From CAZCSY01 sp964501505 (GTDB lineage: Bacteria; Omnitrophota; Gorgyraeia; Velamenicoccales; Velamenicoccaceae): 10,286 nucleotides of DNA. The stretch lies in the NCBI GenBank assembly GCA_964501505.1, contig CAZCSY010000057.1, positions 1 through 10,286 on the forward strand. Reading direction: 5' to 3'. Shown one piece after another: positions 5,745 through 10,286 of this stretch. Under the pieces are notes generated by a model. That model had not been told where the DNA came from. It worked only from the letters and a program-made list of their open reading frames with translations, and searched no databases. Position numbers and translations under genes: made by a program. The first letter of the stretch is position 1; every line of letters begins with the position of its first letter.

Positions 5745-6326
5745 ATGAAAAAGGAAGTATCGGAGCACCTGGCGCGCGTTTTCTTTGAGACCAAGAGTGT
5801 CCTGAAGAGACCCAAGATTAGGGAATACAACTTTTTTTCGTTCCTGTTCGTAAGTCTCGGGCTGGTGCTGGGTTTGATATATGGGGTAAACCTGCTGGGA
5901 CACAGGGGACAACGCAACACGCTGCAGGCCACCCAGAGTCTTGGCGTGGAGCGGTACGGCGGGCCTTACCGCCTGAAGTTTGATTTTCACGACAACCCCT
6001 CAAAGATCGAAGCCTTGCATATCGAGTTGGCTAACCTGGATCTAAAAGATTTTACCACCGTGCGCTTCTCGTCTCGGTTGCGGGGCGATGCCCGCGACCT
6101 TGGCTCGTTGAAGATTGTCCTGGAAAGTGCCCGCCGCGAATCCCATGCCGTCTACACGCCGGGCGTTGCGTCCTTCTGGCGCCGCTTGGATATCCCCCTG
6201 GAAGAATTTAAGAGTATCCACGATTGGTCTCGCGTGACGCGTCTCTCTTTTGTTTTGGAACCGTGGAACGTGAAGGCGCGCTCCGGCGAGCTCTTGATAG
6301 ATAATATAGAATTTTCACGCAATTAA
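5745..6326 (+). CDS. Membrane-anchored CBM11/CIA30-like (galactose-binding-fold) domain protein
   Basis: The 193-residue product has a basic cytoplasmic N-terminus (about 28 residues), one membrane helix at about 30-51 (FFSFLFVSLGLVLGLIYGVNLL) and a C-terminal domain outside the cytoplasm. The domain resembles the jelly-roll family of CBM11 and complex-I intermediate-associated protein 30. It shows strands around YRLKFDFHDN, LDLKDFTTVRFSSRLRGD, WRRLDIPLEEFKSIHDW (about 144-160) and the closing GELLIDNIEF (182-191). Such domains often bind beta-glucans or other carbohydrates, but binding is inferred from fold resemblance only. No catalytic domain is attached. It starts 27 bp before the ParA-CBM48 gene's ribosome-binding region and could share its transcript. 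The ATG at 5745 has no good Shine-Dalgarno sequence, and no other start is available downstream before the membrane helix. Confidence 0.62.
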   Translation: MKKEVSEHLARVFFETKSVLKRPKIREYNFFSFLFVSLGLVLGLIYGVNLLGHRGQRNTLQATQSLGVERYGGPYRLKFDFHDNPSKIEALHIELANLDLKDFTTVRFSSRLRGDARDLGSLKIVLESARRESHAVYTPGVASFWRRLDIPLEEFKSIHDWSRVTRLSFVLEPWNVKARSGELLIDNIEFSRN

Positions 6327-6353
6327 CCCTTTAACACAAGGAGACGGGTCAAA

Positions 6354-7430
6354 ATGGAGATTATCGCCGTAACGAACCAGAAGGGTGGATGCGGTAAGAC
6401 GACCACTGCGACTAATCTCGCGGCTGCTTTGGCGATCAACGGCAAGAAGACGCTTTTGATCGACCTGGACCCGCAGGCCCACGCATCGCTGGGGCTGGGC
6501 GTGGACAGGGAGATCGGCATCTACGACTGTCTTTCTTCCATCAGCAAGAACAGGTGTAGTCTCAGGGAGATCATCGTCAATCTTTCGGCGAACTTCGACC
6601 TGGCGCCCTCGAACATCATGCTCAGCACCCTCGACCAGGAACTCTCTGAGGAGATCGGCCGGGAGTCCCGTCTGTGGGATGTCCTGAAGACGATTCAGGA
6701 CGCTTACGACGTCTGCCTGATCGATTGCCCGCCGAACCTGGGACTCCTGACGGTCAACGCCATCCGCTCGGCCGAGCGCATGATCATTCCCGTCGAGGCA
6801 TCGCGCTTTGCCGTGGACGGCGTCAACCGGCTGCTCGATATCGTGGACCTCGTGCGGGACCGTCTCAACCACACGGTGGAGTTCCGGGTGCTGGTGAACA
6901 ACTTCGATTCGCGCCTGCGCCACTCCTTCAACATCCTCAACAAGATCAAGGCGACCTTCGGCGCGCGGGTCTTCAATACGATTATCCACATCAACGTCAA
7001 GGTCAAGGAGGCCCAGTCCATGGGTCAGACGATCTTCCAGTTCGACAAGTACAGCCGGGCCGCCAAGGATTACTACAGCCTTTCGCGCGAGATCATCTCG
7101 GGCCAGGAGCCGGTCATGGAGAAGATCACGCGGGCTATGGATAAGGTCGTTCGCAAAAAGGCAAAAGAATTCATGACCGTCAACATGGAGCTGCGCCGGG
7201 ACGACGTCTCGAGCGTTTTTGTCGTCGGAGATTTCAACAACTGGCAGGCCGACGACGCGGCGCGCATGAACAAGGTCAACGGGGTCTGGAAGCGCCGCCT
7301 GAAGCTCAAGGCAGGCACCTATCGTTACCGTCTGATCGTGGACGGCGTCTGGCAGGAAGATCCGACGAATCCCGAGACCTGGGAAAATCCGTTCGGCGAA
7401 CGCGATTCCGTCCTGAACGTCAAGGCATGA
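6354..7430 (+). CDS. ParA/Soj-family ATPase fused to a C-terminal CBM48 (AMPK-beta-like glycogen-binding) domain
   Basis: Residues 1-250 form a complete ParA/Soj ATPase: deviant Walker A KGGCGKTT at 10-17 with signature lysine K10, the DLDPQ switch at 37-41, Walker B CLIDCPP at 121-127, and a C-terminal part around IIHINVKVKEAQSMGQTIFQF. Such ATPases dimerise on ATP, bind DNA non-specifically and move cargoes over the nucleoid. After a helical basic linker (about 251-275), residues 276-358 match the CBM48/AMPK-beta glycogen-binding domain: VFVVGDFNNW at 288-297, GTYRYRLIVDGVWQEDP at 321-337 and a closing SVLNV. W297 and W333 fall where AMPK-beta has its two sugar-stacking tryptophans. ParA proteins normally end near residue 260. 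AAGGAG (6338-6343) supports the ATG. No parB gene or parS-like site is visible. The ATGA overlap with the next gene implies coupling. Confidence 0.9.
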   Translation: MEIIAVTNQKGGCGKTTTATNLAAALAINGKKTLLIDLDPQAHASLGLGVDREIGIYDCLSSISKNRCSLREIIVNLSANFDLAPSNIMLSTLDQELSEEIGRESRLWDVLKTIQDAYDVCLIDCPPNLGLLTVNAIRSAERMIIPVEASRFAVDGVNRLLDIVDLVRDRLNHTVEFRVLVNNFDSRLRHSFNILNKIKATFGARVFNTIIHINVKVKEAQSMGQTIFQFDKYSRAAKDYYSLSREIISGQEPVMEKITRAMDKVVRKKAKEFMTVNMELRRDDVSSVFVVGDFNNWQADDAARMNKVNGVWKRRLKLKAGTYRYRLIVDGVWQEDPTNPETWENPFGERDSVLNVKA

Positions 7431-7939
7431 CCCGGCGGGACCCCGAAGACATTCTGGCTTTCTTTGAGGCGCGCCGCAGTATCCGCACCTTCAGCGATAA
7501 AACGGTCAGCGAGGAAGATATCACGCTGATCATCCATGCCGCCTCTCTGGCCCCCACCGCCCGCAATATCCAACCCTGGGAATTCGTCATTGTCCGCGAC
7601 AAGAGCCGTTTGAAGACGCTCACCGAGATGGTCTCGCCCAACGGTGCCCTGTTGGGGACAGCGGCGGCAGGGATCGTCGTCTTTTGCAGAGAGACGAAAT
7701 ATTACCTCGAAGACGGCTCGGCGGCGATGACCCAGGCCCTCTTGGCCGCAGCGGCCCTTGGGCTGGGGGCGTGTTGGATTGCCGGCGACAGGAAAGATTA
7801 TGCGGACAGGGTGCGTGTCTTTTGTAAGGCGGCAGAGGAGTATAAGCTTATCGGTCTCATTGCGTTGGGATACCCGGCCGAGACGCCCTCGCCTCAGAAA
7901 CGCGATGTCAAAGATATGATCCACAAGGAGGTCTTTTGA
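7427..7939 (+). CDS. Nitroreductase-family flavoprotein
   Basis: The 170-residue cytoplasmic product is a short member of the FMN-dependent nitroreductase superfamily, which reduces nitro-aromatics, quinones, enones or flavins with NAD(P)H. Visible signatures are RRSIRTF at 16-22 (phosphate contacts of FMN), the SLAPTARNIQPWEFVIV block at 40-56, and the LGLGACWIAG segment followed by LIGLIALGYPAE near the C-terminus. The physiological substrate cannot be told. Its ATG overlaps the ParA-CBM48 stop (ATGA), so it is translationally coupled to it, and an OsmC-like gene follows directly, suggesting a redox-protective role for this part of the operon. Confidence 0.9.
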   Translation: MTRRDPEDILAFFEARRSIRTFSDKTVSEEDITLIIHAASLAPTARNIQPWEFVIVRDKSRLKTLTEMVSPNGALLGTAAAGIVVFCRETKYYLEDGSAAMTQALLAAAALGLGACWIAGDRKDYADRVRVFCKAAEEYKLIGLIALGYPAETPSPQKRDVKDMIHKEVF

Positions 7940-7941
7940 AC

Positions 7942-8340
7942 ATGTCTGAGCTCAGCGTTGCGTATAAGGGCGGGGTGTCCTTTGAAACCCAGGCCCGCCA
8001 ACACAAGACGAGATGCGATTTGCCTCAGGAAAGGGGCGGCGGGGATACCGGCATGACTCCCACCGAAACCTTTATGGGAAGCCTGGGTGCCTGCGTCGGC
8101 CTGTATGTGGCCAGGTATTGCCAAAACGCCCGCCTGGACGCGCGCGATATGACCATACGGGTCTCCTGGGAGGTAGCGGAGGACAAAAAGAGGTACGGGA
8201 AGGTCGAGATCGCCTTAACGTTACCTCACGCGGAGCCGGGCAAGCGCGAACCGGCGCTCCTCGAAGTCGCCAGGCATTGTTTCCTTCACAGGACCATAGA
8301 AGGCCACCCGGACATCCGGATAATTTTGAATAAAGGCTGA
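7942..8340 (+). CDS. OsmC/Ohr-family protein (thiol-dependent peroxidase-like)
   Basis: The 132-residue product has the OsmC layout. A first half contains MTPTETFMGSLGACVGLYVARYC with the candidate reactive cysteine at 51. A second half contains EVARHCFLHRTIEGHPDI with the partner cysteine at 113. OsmC/Ohr proteins use the cysteine pair to reduce organic hydroperoxides; more distant members (YhfA type) have unclear roles, and this one may belong there. Two additional cysteines occur at 25 and 60. I chose ATG 7942 because AAGGAGG (7925-7931) is 10 nt upstream; the in-frame TTG at 7936 is too close to that site and overlaps the previous stop codon. Confidence 0.86.
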   Translation: MSELSVAYKGGVSFETQARQHKTRCDLPQERGGGDTGMTPTETFMGSLGACVGLYVARYCQNARLDARDMTIRVSWEVAEDKKRYGKVEIALTLPHAEPGKREPALLEVARHCFLHRTIEGHPDIRIILNKG

Positions 8341-8343
8341 ACC

Positions 8344-8895
8344 TTGTGGAAGAGGCTGTTTTATCTTTTCAGGCGAAGCATCAAGAAGCGGTCCGCCCGA
8401 CGCAAGAAGCCCTCTTCCCGCAAGCGTCCCCGAGGGGGACGCACGCCCCGACGCCGGGGAGCGCGCAGGCCCCTGCGCCGCCGCCCCGTGAAACGGACCA
8501 AGCGCGCTAAAAAGAGGGTTGTCCGCGTCCGCCGCAAGCACACGCTTACCAGAAAATCCCGCAAAAAGACATTTGCCGCGAAAAAGAAGAGCCTTTTTAA
8601 AAAAACCAGGCCTGCGACCAGGAAGGCAGCAGCCAGGAAGATGTTGCGGCCGGCCGCGGAGATCACGCATTACTTTCCCAAGGTGCGTGCCGCCGTCCTG
8701 AAGTTGAGCCGGCCCTTGAGCATCGGCGACCCAATCTGGATAAAAGGGCGCACGACGGACTTTCGTCAGACCGTCGGCTCGCTGCAGATCGATCGCCGGC
8801 CCATCACCACGGCCCGTCCCGGCCAGGACGTGGGACTGGAAGTGATGAGAGACGTGCGACAGGGGGATAAGGTTTTTTCCCTCCGCGGACAGTGA
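8344..8895 (+). CDS. Translation-factor (EF-Tu domain 2)-like protein with a 100-residue Lys/Arg-rich N-terminal tail
   Basis: Residues about 103-183 resemble the small EF-Tu-domain-2-like beta-barrel proteins annotated as translation elongation factor-like: EITHYFPKVRAAVLKLSRPLSIGDPIWIKG (106-135), TTDFRQTVGSLQID (137-150) and VRQGDKVFSL (171-180). No GTPase domain is present. The first 100 residues are extraordinary: 50 are Lys or Arg and none is Asp or Glu, like histone-H1 or ribosomal-protein tails, so binding to nucleic acid or another polyanion is likely by charge. The start is TTG with AAAGG 7 nt upstream, 3 bp after the OsmC-like stop. The opposite strand has an open frame through the tail, but it is a shadow of the basic codons. 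The role is unknown. Confidence 0.72.
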   Translation: MWKRLFYLFRRSIKKRSARRKKPSSRKRPRGGRTPRRRGARRPLRRRPVKRTKRAKKRVVRVRRKHTLTRKSRKKTFAAKKKSLFKKTRPATRKAAARKMLRPAAEITHYFPKVRAAVLKLSRPLSIGDPIWIKGRTTDFRQTVGSLQIDRRPITTARPGQDVGLEVMRDVRQGDKVFSLRGQ

Positions 8896-8896
8896 G

Positions 8897-9211
8897 ATGA
8901 AAAAAATCCTCGTGCGTGTGGCAGAGGAGCGCGACCTCGAGACGCTGAAAAAACACCTTATCGTCGTCGGAGAATTGACGGGAGAGTGCTTTGCCTGCCG
9001 TCACGTGGGCATCGATTACGGCCGCGAGAAGTACTGTCCCGGGTGCGGCACGGAGTTCCGCTACATCGCCTCGCGCAAGAAGGCCACCGACAACAACACA
9101 GCGCTCTTGGCCCGCCTCGCGCAGAAACGGCCGGACCTGTCCTATGTCGAGTACCAGGACATCAAGGACGTGACCGATCGCCAAAAGGCGCGCGAGATCT
9201 TTAAGTTCTGA
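8897..9211 (+). CDS. Small zinc-ribbon protein of unknown function
   Basis: The 104-residue product has four cysteines in a zinc-ribbon pattern, CFAC at 31-34 and CPGC at 47-50, with GTEF after the second pair. The N-terminal 30 residues look helical (ERDLETLKKHLIVVGEL), and the C-terminal 40 are charged with no known motif. I do not recognise a named family. It begins 1 bp after the stop of the basic-tailed EF-Tu-like gene, so the two are coupled and may act together, perhaps on RNA or ribosomes, which is inference only. Confidence 0.75.
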   Translation: MKKILVRVAEERDLETLKKHLIVVGELTGECFACRHVGIDYGREKYCPGCGTEFRYIASRKKATDNNTALLARLAQKRPDLSYVEYQDIKDVTDRQKAREIFKF

Positions 9212-9225
9212 CGGGTGCGTCCATG

Positions 9226-9248
9226 CCCTCCTGAGCGAACAGGGAGGG
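9226..9248 (+). other. Hairpin in the short gap after the zinc-ribbon gene
   Basis: CCCTCCTG (9226-9233) pairs with CAGGGAGGG (9240-9248) around AGCGAA, with one bulged G. No T-run follows, so it is at best a weak or factor-dependent terminator or an mRNA end stabiliser of the 5745-9211 gene string. Confidence 0.4.
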
Positions 9249-9284
9249 GACAGCCGGGTCGCTCTTAGTCATGATTCCGTGACC

Positions 9285-10013
9285 ATGACAAAAGATCTGT
9301 TCCTGTTTTTATATTGCGTTTTAGGCTGTGGGCTGCTTTTGTATCCTGCTCAGGCGCAGGAAGGCGCGGTCTCAACGCCTTTTGAGCCGGGCGAGACGGT
9401 CACCTTTGGTGTCTATAGTAACGGAATTCTCAAGGTGGGGTCCGGCCGCTTGGCGCTCAAAGCCCCCGTCAGAGAGAAAAATGAGATCTTTCAGTGCGTT
9501 GATTTTAGAGTCACCAGCTTCTCTGTCAACGACCACGAGATGATCCTGGGCAAGGAGGACTTCACCTCGCCCGTGCGCGTCACCCGCGACATCCGCGTCT
9601 TCGGCCGCGACGAGGATATCGTCGAGCGCTATAGCGCGGACGGTCGCCGTGTCGTGATCGAAAAAAAGGTGGGCGGCCATGATCCCGAAAAGGTCCTCAT
9701 CGAGTCAGAGCTCCCCCTGGACAACGTCCTTTTGTTGATCTACCGCTTACGCCGGGACCCGGCCCTTTCGGTCGGCCGGGAGTATGCCATCCGTCTGCCG
9801 ACCACCGTTTTTAACCTTGTCGTCAAAGAGAAAAAGCCTATCCGCGTGCCCTTGGGGCGCTTCGACGCCTTCTACATCGAAAGCATACCGAAGAAGTACC
9901 GTATCTGGCTCTCCGCTGATTCCAGGCGCATGCCCTTGAGGATCCAGGGTCTTGTGGCCGGTGGGATGGTCTATCTGGCCGCCGTCAGCGTAGAACCGCC
10001 CCTATTTGTGTAA
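9285..10013 (+). CDS. Exported DUF3108-like protein
   Basis: The product has a signal peptide (basic start, hydrophobic LFLFLYCVLGCGLLLYP, cleavage probably at AQA before QEG), so it acts in the periplasm or outer membrane. The mature part is about 215 residues of beta-rich sequence with FEPGETVTFGVYSNGILKVGSGRLAL near the N-terminus. A middle YSADGRRVVIEKK segment follows, and a late PLGRFDAFYIES then RIWLSADSRRMPLRIQG motif. That order (precursor-like strand, tag of conversion, KYRIWLS-D-RR-P) fits DUF3108 proteins, whose function is not established. Start choice is uncertain: ATG 9285 and GTG 9279 are 6 bp apart and neither has a Shine-Dalgarno sequence. GTCATG (9268-9273) and CATGAC (9284-9289) are inverted repeats that place this ATG in a possible hairpin. 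Confidence 0.75.
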   Translation: MTKDLFLFLYCVLGCGLLLYPAQAQEGAVSTPFEPGETVTFGVYSNGILKVGSGRLALKAPVREKNEIFQCVDFRVTSFSVNDHEMILGKEDFTSPVRVTRDIRVFGRDEDIVERYSADGRRVVIEKKVGGHDPEKVLIESELPLDNVLLLIYRLRRDPALSVGREYAIRLPTTVFNLVVKEKKPIRVPLGRFDAFYIESIPKKYRIWLSADSRRMPLRIQGLVAGGMVYLAAVSVEPPLFV

Positions 10014-10038
10014 TTCCACCTTGATTTTTCATATCTTC

Positions 10039-10067
10039 TTGTCGAGCATAGGGTATTGTGCTAAAAT
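10039..10067 (+). promoter_or_regulatory. Promoter of the MGDG-synthase-like gene
   Basis: TTGTCG (10039-10044) and TAAAAT (10062-10067) are separated by exactly 17 nt, and TGC directly before the -10 makes it an extended -10 element. The expected transcription start near 10074 is almost at the ATG at 10076, so the mRNA may be nearly leaderless. Confidence 0.6.
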
Positions 10068-10075
10068 AAATGCTT

Positions 10076-10286
10076 ATGTCTAAGTCGATTCGAGCCCTCA
10101 TTCTCTATATCACGGAGTCTTCCGGCCACTACCATGCGGCCCGATCAATAGCGCGCAGTATCGCGTCCGTTGCGCCGGGGAGCGTCGTCACGTGCGTGAA
10201 TGCCTTCCGTTTTGTCTTTCCGGTCTCCGAGCGGATTATCCATAAACTCTATATGACCATCATCAAGCGCTCGCCTATTATCTGGG
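10076..10286 (+). CDS. MGDG-synthase/UDP-glycosyltransferase-like protein, N-terminal part, 3' end outside the window
   Basis: The frame is open from ATG 10076 to the window end (about 70 residues). It begins with basic residues and the strand ALILYITESSGHYHAARSIARSI, in which SSGHYHAA matches the GGGH..AA signature of the MGDG-synthase N-terminal domain. VNAFRFVFPVSERIIHKLYMTIIKRSPIIW follows, as in that family, where a short helix and a Y....I...P.IW segment occur. These enzymes transfer a sugar from a UDP-sugar to diacylglycerol at the membrane face; processive glucosyl- or galactosyl-transfer cannot be distinguished. An in-frame ATG at 10070 is also possible. Neither ATG has a Shine-Dalgarno sequence. 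Confidence 0.78.
   Translation, partial: MSKSIRALILYITESSGHYHAARSIARSIASVAPGSVVTCVNAFRFVFPVSERIIHKLYMTIIKRSPIIW

Noticed and set aside
5719..5746. TTGACA-16-TAGAAT as the promoter of the 5745 gene
   Set aside because: The boxes match well, but transcription would start around 5753, after the only plausible start codon, so it could not express that gene as called.
6354..7430. Plasmid or chromosome partition locus (parABS)
   Set aside because: No parB-like gene and no parS-like palindrome was seen near the ParA gene, and the fused CBM48 domain points to another cargo.
8221..8670. Minus-strand frames opposite the Lys/Arg-rich tail
   Set aside because: Lys/Arg codons rarely create stops on the complement, so long open frames there are expected; the + strand has the conserved EF-Tu-like domain in frame and operon spacing.
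1..10286. CRISPR array, restriction-modification, toxin-antitoxin or phage genes
   Set aside because: No regularly spaced repeats and no proteins of these types were found in any frame that could be supported.

Overview
The window looks like a stretch of a Gram-negative bacterial chromosome of moderately high GC content. It has a signal-peptide-bearing outer-membrane barrel protein, a DUF3108-type exported protein and an MGDG-synthase-like lipid glycosyltransferase. The gene set and style (alginate-export-like porin, FkbM-like methyltransferase, many TTG/GTG starts) recall uncultivated lineages such as Omnitrophota. That placement is an impression from memory and not proven by the sequence. 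All credible genes are on the + strand.

Layout. (1) 1-1844: the 3' part of a sigma-70 factor gene, then 1 bp later a LacI-type ligand-binding domain that lacks the usual DNA-binding domain, then apt (adenine phosphoribosyltransferase). (2) 1863-2213: a tRNA-Arg(CCT) whose 3' end plus 24 bp of flank is repeated 253 bp downstream. The interval between the copies is non-coding and full of perfect hairpins, which looks like a small tRNA-targeting element. (3) 2208-3730: a SAM-methyltransferase-like protein whose TTG start and ribosome-binding site lie inside the second repeat copy, then a PHP-family phosphoesterase. (4) 3731-5506: a single-gene unit with a strong promoter, a long leader with nested complementary segments, an outer-membrane porin gene and a perfect 13-bp-stem terminator. 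(5) 5745-9211: a tightly packed gene string: a membrane-anchored CBM11/CIA30-like protein, a ParA-type ATPase fused to a glycogen-binding CBM48/AMPK-beta-like domain, a nitroreductase, an OsmC-like protein, an EF-Tu-domain-2-like protein with a 100-residue Lys/Arg tail, and a small zinc-ribbon protein. (6) 9285-10286: an exported DUF3108-like protein and the start of an MGDG-synthase-like glycosyltransferase.

The most interesting item is the ParA-CBM48 fusion at 6354-7430. ParA ATPases position DNA or large cargoes on the nucleoid. A built-in alpha-glucan-binding domain suggests a machine that spaces or partitions glycogen granules without a separate adaptor. This is a hypothesis: the two domains are seen in the sequence, the function is inferred. 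Next in interest are the tRNA-flanked hairpin element, the structured porin leader, the sigma factor paired with an HTH-less LacI-type sensor, and the basic-tailed EF-Tu-like protein.
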